From positions 62,001 through 126,000 of the forward strand of contig CAYNKA010000006.1 in the NCBI GenBank assembly GCA_964397655.1: 64,000 bases of DNA, written 5' to 3'. This DNA comes from CAYNKA01 sp964397655. Lineage in GTDB: Bacteria > Spirochaetota > Spirochaetia > DTKZ01. Shown one piece after another: positions 8,370 to 16,245 of this stretch. The notes beneath the pieces are model-generated. The model saw nothing but the letters and a program-made list of their open reading frames with translations, was not told where the DNA came from and ran no database searches. Positions within the stretch are counted from its first letter, which is position 1, and every line of letters starts with the position of its first letter. The translations under genes were made by a program, and so were the position numbers.

Positions 8370-9674
8370 ATGAAGAGAGTACTATTTACGTTCGTCCTTT
8401 CTTTGCTGCTCGTATTCTCGCTCGCGTCCCAGACGTCCATTGAATTCTGGCATGCGATGGGCGGCAAGAACGGAGAGATCACCCAGAAGGTCTGCGACAT
8501 GTTCAACGAAAGCCAGAAGGCCGTCAAGGTCGTTCCGGTCTTCAAGGGATCGTACGCCGACACGATGAACGCGGGCATCGCGGCGTTCCGCGCCGGAAAG
8601 CCGCCGACGATTCTGCAGGTGTACGAGGTGGGAACGGCTACCATGATGGCCGCGAAGGGAGCGATCAAGCCCGTGTACCAGCTCATGAAAGAGCAGGGCG
8701 AGCCCTTCGATCCCAAGGTCTACATACCCACGATCACCGGCTATTATTCGACGTCGAAGGGCGAGATGCTCTCCATGCCCTTCAACTCCTCGACCTCGGT
8801 CATGTACTACAACAAGGACGCCTTCAGGAAGGCCGGCCTCGATCCCGAGAAGCCCCCGAAAACCTGGCCTGAATTCTTCGACATCGCCAAGAAGCTGAAA
8901 GCCGCGGGATACGAATACGGCTTCACGACGAACTGGATATCGTGGATCCAGCTCGAGAACTTCTCCGCCTGGCACAACGTCCCCTTCGGGACCAAGTCCA
9001 ACGGCTTCGACGGGCTCGACACCCAGCTCGTGTTCAACAGCCCGCTCCAGATCAAGCACTTCACGAACATGGCCGATGCGGCGAAGGAAGGAATCTTCGT
9101 GTACGGCGGCCGCGAGAACAAGGCGAACTCGCTCTTCACCTCCGGAAAGGTTCCGCTCCATTTCGAGTCGATCGGCGGCTACGGCGCCATGAAGGCGACC
9201 TGCAAGTTCGATTTCGGCGTGGGTCAGCTTCCCTACTATCCCGAGGTCGCGGGAGCCCCCCAGAACTCCATCATCGGCGGGGCGAGCCTCTGGGTCATGG
9301 GAAAGAAATCCGCCGCGGAATACAAGGCCGCGGCCAAGTTCTTCACGTTCATCTCCAAGCCCGAAACCCAGGCCTTCTGGCATCAGCAGACCGGCTACCT
9401 CCCGATCACCAAGGCCGCGTACGAGCTGTCGAAGCAGCAGGGTTTCTACAAGACGAACCCCGGCCCCGAGACGGCCATCCAGCAGCTGCTCAACAAACCG
9501 CCGACGACGAACACCCTCGGCATCCGTTTCGGCTTCATGTCCCAGATCCGCACGATCGAGGACGAGCAGTGGGAAGCCATCCTCAACGGCAAGGTGTCGG
9601 TCAAGGAAGGCTTGGACAACATGGTCAAGCTCGGAAACGAGAAGCTCCGCGAGTTCGAACGGGTGAACAAATAA
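8370..9674 (+). CDS. ugpB: sn-glycerol-3-phosphate/glycerophosphodiester ABC transporter binding protein
   Basis: The 434-residue protein follows UgpB of E. coli over its full length: FWHAMGG near the mature N-terminus, LQVYEVGTATMMAAKGAIKP, FNSSTSVMYYNKDAFRKAGL, WIQLENFSAWHN, IIGGASLWVMGKK and the C-terminal GYLPITKAAYEL. A signal peptide covers roughly the first 20 residues; there is no lipobox cysteine. It would capture sn-glycerol-3-phosphate or glycerophosphodiesters outside the cytoplasmic membrane. AAGGAGGAAGT gives a strong ribosome site. A terminator-like hairpin follows, as expected for the most abundant subunit. Confidence 0.93.
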   Translation: MKRVLFTFVLSLLLVFSLASQTSIEFWHAMGGKNGEITQKVCDMFNESQKAVKVVPVFKGSYADTMNAGIAAFRAGKPPTILQVYEVGTATMMAAKGAIKPVYQLMKEQGEPFDPKVYIPTITGYYSTSKGEMLSMPFNSSTSVMYYNKDAFRKAGLDPEKPPKTWPEFFDIAKKLKAAGYEYGFTTNWISWIQLENFSAWHNVPFGTKSNGFDGLDTQLVFNSPLQIKHFTNMADAAKEGIFVYGGRENKANSLFTSGKVPLHFESIGGYGAMKATCKFDFGVGQLPYYPEVAGAPQNSIIGGASLWVMGKKSAAEYKAAAKFFTFISKPETQAFWHQQTGYLPITKAAYELSKQQGFYKTNPGPETAIQQLLNKPPTTNTLGIRFGFMSQIRTIEDEQWEAILNGKVSVKEGLDNMVKLGNEKLREFERVNK

Positions 9675-9682
9675 CCGCCCAG

Positions 9683-9710
9683 CGGGGACGGCTTCAGCCG
9701 TCCCCGTTTT
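9683..9710 (+). terminator. Terminator-like hairpin between ugpB and ugpA
   Basis: CGGGGACGGC-TTCA-GCCGTCCCCG followed by TTTT: a 10-bp stem, four-base loop and short U-run nine bases after the ugpB stop. It should terminate part of the transcripts, giving excess UgpB over the permeases. Confidence 0.75.
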
Positions 9711-9766
9711 CCGGCGTCTTCCGCGCAGCGGGGGACGCCCTATTCTTTTCCTGAAAGGATTGCCGT

Positions 9767-10651
9767 ATGGCGAAACAGTATGAGTTCCCGAGCAGGGGGC
9801 TGCCTTATCTCCTCGTGCTTCCGCAGATGATCATAGTCTGCGTGTATTTCTTCTGGCCCGCCTTTCAGAGCATGTGGCAGTCGCTCTACATCCAGGACGC
9901 TTTCGGGCTTTCCCTCATTTTCGTCGGCGCGGAGAATTACACGAAACTCTTCACGGACCCCGCATACATGGATTCCCTCTACATATCGTTCCTCTACGCC
10001 GGCCTCGTCGCCTTCACCTCGATGACGGTTTCCCTGTTCCTCGCGGTGCAGGCGAACAGGAAGATCACCGGCGCGACGGTCTACAAGACCATGCTGATTT
10101 GGCCCTATGCGGTCGCCACGTTCGTCGCGGGAATCCTCTGGCTCTTCCTGTTCAATCCCACGGTTGGAATCGTTTCCTATTTCATGAAACATTCCTTAGG
10201 CGTCGAATGGAACCATCTGGTCGACCCGAACCAGGCCTTCTTCCTCGTGACCCTGACGGGCTCGTGGAAACAGATTTCCTATAACTTCGTCTTCTTCATG
10301 GCGGGCCTGCAGAACGTTCCCGCCACGCTCGTGGAGGCCGCGGCCATCGACGGCGCCGGTCCCTTCAAGCGGTTCTGGCGGATCGTGTTTCCGCTCCTGT
10401 CGCCCACCACGTTCTACCTGCTCGTCATGAACGTCGTGTACGCATTCTTCGAGACCTTCCCCATCATCCACCAGGTAACCCAGGGAGGCCCCGACCAGGC
10501 GACGAGCATCCTCGTCTACAAGGTCTACAAGGACGGCGTCTTCAATCTGGACCTCGGCTCGTCGTCGGCCCAGTCCGTCGTGCTCATGGTCATCGTCATC
10601 ACCCTGACGGTGCTGCAATTCCGCTTCGTAGAGCGGAAGGTCACCTACTGA
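9767..10651 (+). CDS. ugpA: Glycerol-3-phosphate ABC transporter permease UgpA
   Basis: The 294-residue six-span permease matches UgpA: GLPYLLVLPQMIIVCVYFFW at the N-terminus, LFLFNPTVGI, the SWKQISYNFVFFMAGLQ segment, and the EAA loop EAAAIDGAGPFKRFW that docks with the ATPase. It would form the membrane channel with UgpE. The preceding gap is 92 bases with the hairpin; AAAGGATTGCCGT is the ribosome site. No ugpC ATPase gene follows, so a shared ATPase encoded elsewhere (UgpC/MalK/MsmK type) must be used. Confidence 0.92.
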   Translation: MAKQYEFPSRGLPYLLVLPQMIIVCVYFFWPAFQSMWQSLYIQDAFGLSLIFVGAENYTKLFTDPAYMDSLYISFLYAGLVAFTSMTVSLFLAVQANRKITGATVYKTMLIWPYAVATFVAGILWLFLFNPTVGIVSYFMKHSLGVEWNHLVDPNQAFFLVTLTGSWKQISYNFVFFMAGLQNVPATLVEAAAIDGAGPFKRFWRIVFPLLSPTTFYLLVMNVVYAFFETFPIIHQVTQGGPDQATSILVYKVYKDGVFNLDLGSSSAQSVVLMVIVITLTVLQFRFVERKVTY

Positions 10652-10661
10652 GGAGGACGCA

Positions 10662-11507
10662 ATGATCGAACGTTCCATCATCCGGCGAAGCCTGCCGCAC
10701 CTGTATCTCGCCTTCGCCATCTTCATCATCGTCTTCCCCATCTGGGTCGTTTTCGCCGCGTCGACGCAGACCCTCTCGGACATTCTGAACGCCCCCATGT
10801 CCGTCATTCCCGGAAAGCATCTTTTTGCCAACTACGCCCAGGCTCTCTTCGAGGGCTCGAAGAACCTCGGCGCGTCCGCCTATACGATGATGAAGAACTC
10901 CCTCATCATGGCGCTGGGAATCTCCGTGGGGAAGATCGTCATCTCCCTGCTCGCGGCTTTCGCCATCGTGTTCTTCAAATTTCCTCTCCGCGGCTTCTGC
11001 TTCTGGAGCATCTTCATAACCCTCATGCTCCCCGTCGAAGTCCGCATCATGTCGACCTACAAGGTCGTCTCGGACCTCAACCTTCTCAATACCTACGCGG
11101 GGCTCATCCTTCCCATGACGGTTTCCGCGACTGCGGTCTTCCTCTTCCGGCAGTTCTTCATGTCGGTTCCGCGCGAGATCGCCGAGGCTTCCCAGATGGA
11201 CGGGGCTCCGCCCATGTCCTTCTTCTGGCACATCCTCCTTCCCATGACGAGGACTCCGGTCGCGGCGATGTTCGTCATACAGTTCATCTACGGGTGGAAC
11301 CAATACCTTTGGCCTCTCCTCATAACGACGGAGGAGAAATATTACACGCTCCTCATCGGCATCAACCGCATGCTGGCCGTGGCCGATTCCCAGGTGGAAT
11401 GGCAGATCGTGATGGCCACCACCCTGCTCGCGATGGTGCCGCCGGTCGTCGTCGTCGTCCTCATGCAGAAGCAGTTCATTTCCGGAATGACCGAGACGGA
11501 GAAATAG
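10662..11507 (+). CDS. ugpE: Glycerol-3-phosphate ABC transporter permease UgpE
   Basis: The 281-residue partner permease starts 10 bases after ugpA with GAGGACGCA upstream. It matches UgpE: MIERSIIRR, the span IFITLMLPVEVRIM, FLFRQFFMSVPREIAEASQMDGA containing the EAA loop, and FIYGWNQYLWPLL. It is the last gene of the run; the next gene is convergent only 10 bases away with no recognisable terminator between them. Confidence 0.92.
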   Translation: MIERSIIRRSLPHLYLAFAIFIIVFPIWVVFAASTQTLSDILNAPMSVIPGKHLFANYAQALFEGSKNLGASAYTMMKNSLIMALGISVGKIVISLLAAFAIVFFKFPLRGFCFWSIFITLMLPVEVRIMSTYKVVSDLNLLNTYAGLILPMTVSATAVFLFRQFFMSVPREIAEASQMDGAPPMSFFWHILLPMTRTPVAAMFVIQFIYGWNQYLWPLLITTEEKYYTLLIGINRMLAVADSQVEWQIVMATTLLAMVPPVVVVVLMQKQFISGMTETEK

Positions 11508-11517
11508 GAAGAACGGG

Positions 11518-13560
11518 TCACATCCCGTAAACGCCGATTTCAGCTCGGGGATAATACCATTCGAGAATTTTTTCCGCCGAGAAGCCGGCCGCGGCCATGC
11601 CCGCGGCCCCGCTTTGATCGAGCCCCACGCCGTGGCCCCAGCCCCCGCCGGTGAAGATGTAGTACTCGGGCCTGCCGTCGGGTCCGAGGAGGGGCTTCAT
11701 GGTGAACAAGGTGCTCCTGAGCCCGCCGAGGCGAGCCCTCACCCGGTCGCCCGTCAGCTTCAGGGTTCCCCGCGTCCCCACCATCTCGACCGCCTCCACC
11801 CGCCCGGAAATGCCCCTTCCCCTCGGGATGACGGCGAGTAGGTTCCCGATGTCCTTGTCCCGCCTGACCCTCTCCTCGATTTCCTTGGCGCTTACCCATT
11901 TCTCCCAGCGGTAGGACGAGACCGAGTAATACGACGGCGTGGCGGAATAGGCCTCGGGCTCGTCCTCGAGCCAGGCATCGAGCTCGTCGAGAGGAAGCGG
12001 CGCCTCACGCGGTCCGACGAGCCCGTCGGGGACCGCCTTCATGTGGTTCTCGGTCCCCCAGACCGAGACGCTGTCCTCGCTGTATCCCCCGTGGTTCGCG
12101 GAGTAATACGCTCGGAGCGGTTTCCCCTCCGCCTTCAGGATCACGCCGATCGTCGAGGTCACCGCCTCGGTCGTTCTGCCCGATTCCCCTCCCACTCCGC
12201 GGTACGCGGCCGAGAGGACCGAGCCGTGGACGTCGTAACCCTTTGCCGCGAAACCGTCCAGGCTCGCGAGCGTGTAGGATCGGGCCGCGATAGCCTGGGC
12301 CTTGAGAGCCTCCCTGGGCCAGCCTGCCGGCATCTCCGAGGGGAGCACGGCGGCGAGGTATTCCTCGATGTCGAGGACGTTAACGAGCGTGAGTCCCCTG
12401 TCATCGGGCCGGAATTCCATGATGCCGCGGTAGGCCCGGTCCTCGGAGACCGCGTAGAAGCTTCCCGCTTCGGTGAGGAGGTCGAACACGAGCGTCGTGG
12501 CATCCGGAGCGGCGTACCGGAGGGTGATGGGCCCGTCGGAGGAGAGGATGGCCTCGTCGTTCTCGTCGTAGACCGAGAGACCCTTGGCGGTCCTCTTCAT
12601 CGTGAGGAGCTCGCCGCGCCTGCCCTGGACCGCGATGTCCTGGCCGAGGGCCGACACCGCGAACTCTCCGCCGGTTTTCACGGACACCGAGGAAAGGGCA
12701 TCGCCCAACCCCACCCTTACGAGGGGGGTGAACCTCGGATCCTCGCCCAGGGGGAGGACCGCGGGCGGCTCGGAACGTTTCTTCTTCGCCTTGGCCGTCT
12801 CGGCGCGTTTCTGGGGCAGTTCGGGAAGGTCTTTTTCGATTTGCCTGATTTTTTCGGCGATGTCCGACCTGCCGGGCATGATGTTCTTCGTCCTGAGGAG
12901 AAGCGGGTAGGCCTCCTTCGTCTTCCCCTGGGCGAGCAGCGAGTCCGCGAGATGGGGAAACACGAAGGAAAGGCTCGCGTCCTGCCTCAGAGCGGTCCGG
13001 TAGCAGGCTTCGGCCCTCTCCGGATCGCGTTCGGCGAGGGCTCGGCCGAGGGCGTACCAGGCCATGGGTCGGTGTTCCTCCATGTTGAGCGAGTAGCGGA
13101 GGCTGTCCTCGGCCTCTTCGTACCTCCCCATCCGGAGATGGAGATAGGCTTCGTACAGCGCGGCTTCGGAAGTCTCGAACGAAAGGGGAAGCATGGCCGT
13201 CGCCCGATCGAATCTGGCGGCCAGGCAGAGGGTCACGAACAATTCCCGTTCCGCCTTCGAATCCATGGGCCGGAGCCGGACGAGTTCTTCGAAATGAGGG
13301 ATGGCCTTGTCGAAGGACCCGGATTCTCGGAGGATCCAGGCGAGTTCCCGGCGGGCCGCCGCATCCCGGGGATTCCGCGCGAGCATGCCCTCGAGCGATT
13401 CGACGCTTTTTTCCACGTCTCCCCGGTAATAAGCCGCAACCGCATCTTCGGTCGATCGCTTCGGCACGGTCATCTTCACGTCGTCGGCGAAGACGGCGCA
13501 GGACGAGACGAGCTGAAGAACCGACAGTGAGAGCAGGGCAAGGGCGGTGAAGGATTTCAT
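11518..13560 (-). CDS. TPR-repeat protein with C-terminal SpoIID/LytB domain (secreted)
   Basis: The 680-residue protein starts at ATG 13560 with an apparent signal peptide (MKSFTALALLSLSVLQLVSSC; Cys21 could be a lipidation site). Residues about 40-240 hold tetratricopeptide-like helices (ALGRALAERDPERAEACYRTAL). After a charged linker rich in Lys/Arg, a SpoIID/LytB domain occupies about 390-670, with DIEEYLAAVLPSEMP, KAQAIAARSYTL and the C-terminal GGGWGHGVGLDQSGAAGMA signature. SpoIID proteins are lytic transglycosylases acting on denuded peptidoglycan in sporulation, but many non-sporeformers carry homologues of unknown role. The TPR fusion suggests it works in a cell-envelope complex. 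It stands alone, with its own promoter at 13571-13599. Confidence 0.88.
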   Translation of the reverse strand: MKSFTALALLSLSVLQLVSSCAVFADDVKMTVPKRSTEDAVAAYYRGDVEKSVESLEGMLARNPRDAAARRELAWILRESGSFDKAIPHFEELVRLRPMDSKAERELFVTLCLAARFDRATAMLPLSFETSEAALYEAYLHLRMGRYEEAEDSLRYSLNMEEHRPMAWYALGRALAERDPERAEACYRTALRQDASLSFVFPHLADSLLAQGKTKEAYPLLLRTKNIMPGRSDIAEKIRQIEKDLPELPQKRAETAKAKKKRSEPPAVLPLGEDPRFTPLVRVGLGDALSSVSVKTGGEFAVSALGQDIAVQGRRGELLTMKRTAKGLSVYDENDEAILSSDGPITLRYAAPDATTLVFDLLTEAGSFYAVSEDRAYRGIMEFRPDDRGLTLVNVLDIEEYLAAVLPSEMPAGWPREALKAQAIAARSYTLASLDGFAAKGYDVHGSVLSAAYRGVGGESGRTTEAVTSTIGVILKAEGKPLRAYYSANHGGYSEDSVSVWGTENHMKAVPDGLVGPREAPLPLDELDAWLEDEPEAYSATPSYYSVSSYRWEKWVSAKEIEERVRRDKDIGNLLAVIPRGRGISGRVEAVEMVGTRGTLKLTGDRVRARLGGLRSTLFTMKPLLGPDGRPEYYIFTGGGWGHGVGLDQSGAAGMAAAGFSAEKILEWYYPRAEIGVYGM

Positions 13561-13570
13561 GGTCTTTCCC

Positions 13571-13599
13571 TTTGTATCACCCGGGAGATTTGTTGTCAA
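13571..13599 (-). promoter_or_regulatory. Promoter of the TPR-SpoIID gene
   Basis: On the minus strand TTGACA (13599-13594), 17 bases, TACAAA (13576-13571). The expected start of transcription lies only three or four bases before the ATG at 13560, so the message would be leaderless or nearly so. Confidence 0.65.
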
Positions 13600-13644
13600 A
13601 CAAGGGGGCGAGGTTTGCCGCGACGGCGAGTTCCTATCGGAAGG

Positions 13645-13673
13645 TTGGCTGTAAAGGATTTTTGAGGTAGAGT
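13645..13673 (+). promoter_or_regulatory. Promoter of the UbiA-family gene
   Basis: TTGGCT, 17 bases, TAGAGT. Transcription would begin at about 13680, directly at the ATG at 13681; the alternative GTG at 13672 would then lie inside the promoter. Confidence 0.5.
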
Positions 13674-13680
13674 GAATCCT

Positions 13681-14634
13681 ATGACGATGCGTGAATTCAT
13701 AGGTGTCGTGGAACTCCCCACGAAGGTCGTGAGCCTCTCCTCCTTCACGCTGGGGACGCTCTTCGCAGCGGCATCCGCGGGGCGGATTTCTCCGTTCCGA
13801 GTCGTAATCATGCTTCTCGCGACACTCGCGGTGGACATGGGAACGACAGCCTGGAACACCTACTTCGATTTTCTCCGGAGTGTGGACGATTCCCGCTTCA
13901 ACCGCGAGAGGAACAAGGTCCTCGTCCACGGGGGAGTGCCTCCGAGTGCGGCCCTGGCCGTGTCGCTTCTCCTTTTCGGGGCGGCGGTTCTCCTCGGGCT
14001 GGTCCTCGCCCTGCTTTCGGGCCTGTGGATCGCCGCCGCGGGAGCTGTCTGCATGGCTGTAGGCTTTCTCTACAACGGAGGCCCGTTCCCGATTTCCCGG
14101 ACGCCGTTCGGCGAGGTCTTCGCGGGAGGATTCCTGGGCACGGCGCTTTTCCTGATTTCCTTCGGCGTCCAGGCCTTTCCCGAGGCCCCTCCGTCGGGGC
14201 CGTCCTCGGTTCGGGCCCTGCTCGGACCGGCTCTTCTCGCGGGCCTTCCGTCGCTCCTTTTCATCGCGTCCATCCTTACGGCGAACAACACCTGCGACGT
14301 CGAGGGCGATACTGCGGCGGGCCGGCGGACGCTGACGATCCTCCTCGGCCGCCGCGCGGGGGAGATCCTCGTGTATGTCCAGGGACTCGGCGCCTTCGCG
14401 ATCCTCGCCTCGCTCGGATGCGCCGGCGTACTGCCCGCTGCCGCGGCGTGGGCGGCGGCAGCGGTCGGAGCGGCGGCCTCGCTGAAGGTGTACGCCGGCA
14501 TGCGGCGCAGGGGTTATTCCCACGCGACGAAAGAGGCGAACATGAAGGCAGTCCTCCTGGCGTTCCTGCTTTTCAGCTCGGCGTACGCCGCGATTCTCGT
14601 TTTCTCGCTCCTCCGAGAACCAGCCATACGCTGA
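13681..14634 (+). CDS. UbiA-family prenyltransferase, MenA-like
   Basis: A roughly 317-residue integral membrane protein with about eight or nine hydrophobic spans. Both polyprenyl-diphosphate motifs are visible: NTYFDFLRSVDD in the first loop and DVEGDTAAGRRTL in the second. The N-terminus MTMREFIGVVELPTKVVS resembles 1,4-dihydroxy-2-naphthoate octaprenyltransferases (MenA), which add the side chain in menaquinone synthesis. No other menaquinone genes are present here, so another aromatic or prenyl acceptor is possible. I prefer ATG 13681 to GTG 13672 because of the promoter position and family N-termini. The 3' end overlaps the convergent EamA gene by 62 bases. Confidence 0.85.
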   Translation: MTMREFIGVVELPTKVVSLSSFTLGTLFAAASAGRISPFRVVIMLLATLAVDMGTTAWNTYFDFLRSVDDSRFNRERNKVLVHGGVPPSAALAVSLLLFGAAVLLGLVLALLSGLWIAAAGAVCMAVGFLYNGGPFPISRTPFGEVFAGGFLGTALFLISFGVQAFPEAPPSGPSSVRALLGPALLAGLPSLLFIASILTANNTCDVEGDTAAGRRTLTILLGRRAGEILVYVQGLGAFAILASLGCAGVLPAAAAWAAAAVGAAASLKVYAGMRRRGYSHATKEANMKAVLLAFLLFSSAYAAILVFSLLREPAIR

Positions 14635-15460
14635 AGAGGATGACGCCGAGCCCGGCGAACATCCCGAGCGACACGGACTCGCCGAGGAAGAGGACCGCCC
14701 ACAGCATGCTGAAGAAGGGGACGAGAAAGGTCACGGTCGAGGTCTGGACGGCCCCGACGCTCCGGATGAGCCTGAAGAAGATGAGGTACGCGCCCGAGGT
14801 GCAGAAGACCGCGAGGGCCGCGACCGCCGCGAGAGGAAGCGCGGGAGGAATTCCGGCCGGGACGAAAGGTACGGCGAGAGGCAGGAGGAAGACCGCCGAG
14901 GACGCCATCTGGCCGATCGAGGAATGCAGGGGGTCGGTTTCGGAGAAGCGGAGCCTGCCGTAGACCGCGGCGATGCCGTAGCAGAAGGCGGCGAAGAGGG
15001 CCTGGGCGGACGAGAGCCAGGTGGTTGCGTTCCTGGGAAGCGGATTCCAGCCCATGAGAATGCCCACGCCGAGGATGCCGAGAACCACGCCGAGAGTTCG
15101 ACGCGGAGTGAGCCGTTCCTTCATCCAGACCGAAGCGACGACCGCGGTGAAGAGCGGGGTCGTCGAGTTGATGATGGCCGCGATCGAGGCGTTCAGGCCC
15201 GTGACGGCGTTCGCGATGAGGACGTAGGGCAGGGCGCAGTTGAAGAGGCCCAGGACGAGGTATTTCTTCCAGGTGCGACGGAGGTCGGGAAAGGATCCGA
15301 AGAACCGGGCGTAGACGGCGAGGGCGACCGTCGCGATCGTCACCCTGAGCGCCATCGTGAAGACGGAGCCGAGGACCGGTGCGGCGATTCGCATGAAGAG
15401 GTAGGAACCGCCCCAGAGGGCGGCGAGGAAAACAAGCAGGAAAACGTCTTTTCGTCTCAT
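14573..15460 (-). CDS. EamA/RhaT-type drug/metabolite exporter
   Basis: The 295-residue protein consists almost entirely of ten hydrophobic spans arranged as two EamA repeats; the first opens with FLAALWGGSYLFMRIA, the second near ALFAAFCYGIAAVYGRLRF, and the C-terminus has VTFLVPFFSMLWAVLFLGES, all typical of the DMT superfamily. Such carriers export amino acids or other small metabolites; specificity cannot be inferred. It ends inside the convergent UbiA-family gene. Confidence 0.9.
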   Translation of the reverse strand: MRRKDVFLLVFLAALWGGSYLFMRIAAPVLGSVFTMALRVTIATVALAVYARFFGSFPDLRRTWKKYLVLGLFNCALPYVLIANAVTGLNASIAAIINSTTPLFTAVVASVWMKERLTPRRTLGVVLGILGVGILMGWNPLPRNATTWLSSAQALFAAFCYGIAAVYGRLRFSETDPLHSSIGQMASSAVFLLPLAVPFVPAGIPPALPLAAVAALAVFCTSGAYLIFFRLIRSVGAVQTSTVTFLVPFFSMLWAVLFLGESVSLGMFAGLGVILFSVWLVLGGARKRESRRTPS

Positions 15461-15521
15461 GGCGCCGATTGTAGCAGATCGGTCGGGGGAAGTCTTTCCG
15501 ATTCTTGCGCCCGAGCGATAA

Positions 15522-15551
15522 AAAGGGGACGCCCCGCGGGGCGTCCCCTTT
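15522..15551 (-). terminator. Intrinsic terminator of the DUF969-DUF979-pcp operon
   Basis: A perfect 30-base palindrome, AAAGGGGACGCCCCG and its complement, lies 28 bases after the pcp stop and is followed on the minus strand by TTTTTATC. The A/T ends make it usable in both directions. Confidence 0.85.
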
Positions 15552-15578
15552 CGCGAATCGTCTCCTTAGAAGGCGGGA

Positions 15579-16235
15579 TCAGCTCACGGTCCCCTCGGAC
15601 CTCTTCGCCTTGGCCGGCCTTTTCTTCGTCGCGGAGGCGACGATCGCCGACGTGGCGGCTTCGATCGCCGTCACCATGGTCGGAAGCCCCATGGAAGGAG
15701 TGTTCGTCTTGCCCACGGCCTGCTCGATGAGGAAGGGGATGTGGATGAATCCGGCCTTCACCTTCGGCGCGTTCTTCGCGCAGTGATTGAGGACGCCGTA
15801 GAGGAGGTGGTTGCAGACGAAGGTCCCGGCCGTGTAGGATACGCTCGCGGGGACGCCGGCCTTCCTTATGGCCTTCACCATGTCCTTGACCGGCAGGGTC
15901 GCGAAGTAGGCGGCCGGACCCCCGGCATCGATGGATTCGTCGATCGGCTGCTTGTTCTTGTTGTCCGGAATCCGGGCGTCGTTCAGGTTTATTCCCACCC
16001 GTTCCACGGAGATCTCGTACCGCCCGCCGGCCTGCCCGATCATGAGGACGGCGTCGGGCTTGAGTTTCCCGATCGCGGCCGTGACCTTGGCGACCGAGTC
16101 GCCGAACACCGTAGGGACCTCGAGCAGCGTGATCTTGGCTCCGGCGATGTTCTTCTTCAGTTTCTTGAGGACTTCGAAGGCGGGATTCACTTTTTCGCCG
16201 CCGAAGGGGTCGAACCCGGTAATCAGGATTTTCAT
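15579..16235 (-). CDS. pcp: Pyroglutamyl-peptidase I (pyrrolidone-carboxylate peptidase)
   Basis: A 218-residue peptidase C15. The family signature MKILITGFDPFGGEKVNP begins the protein, and the catalytic triad is present: Glu in GRYEISVERVGIN, Cys in GTFVCNHLLYG, and His in GFIHIPFL. It removes N-terminal pyroglutamate from peptides in the cytoplasm, releasing 5-oxoproline. It lies 10 bases after the DUF979 gene, so membrane proteins and peptidase are one transcription unit. The last 15 residues are a Lys/Ala/Arg-rich tail not needed by the family. Confidence 0.93.
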   Translation of the reverse strand: MKILITGFDPFGGEKVNPAFEVLKKLKKNIAGAKITLLEVPTVFGDSVAKVTAAIGKLKPDAVLMIGQAGGRYEISVERVGINLNDARIPDNKNKQPIDESIDAGGPAAYFATLPVKDMVKAIRKAGVPASVSYTAGTFVCNHLLYGVLNHCAKNAPKVKAGFIHIPFLIEQAVGKTNTPSMGLPTMVTAIEAATSAIVASATKKRPAKAKRSEGTVS

Positions 16236-16245
16236 CTTTCTGCTC

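Noticed and set aside
13672..13680. GTG 13672 as start of the UbiA-family gene
   Set aside because: It falls inside the predicted -10 box; family N-termini fit ATG 13681. It stays possible because GAGG lies six bases upstream.
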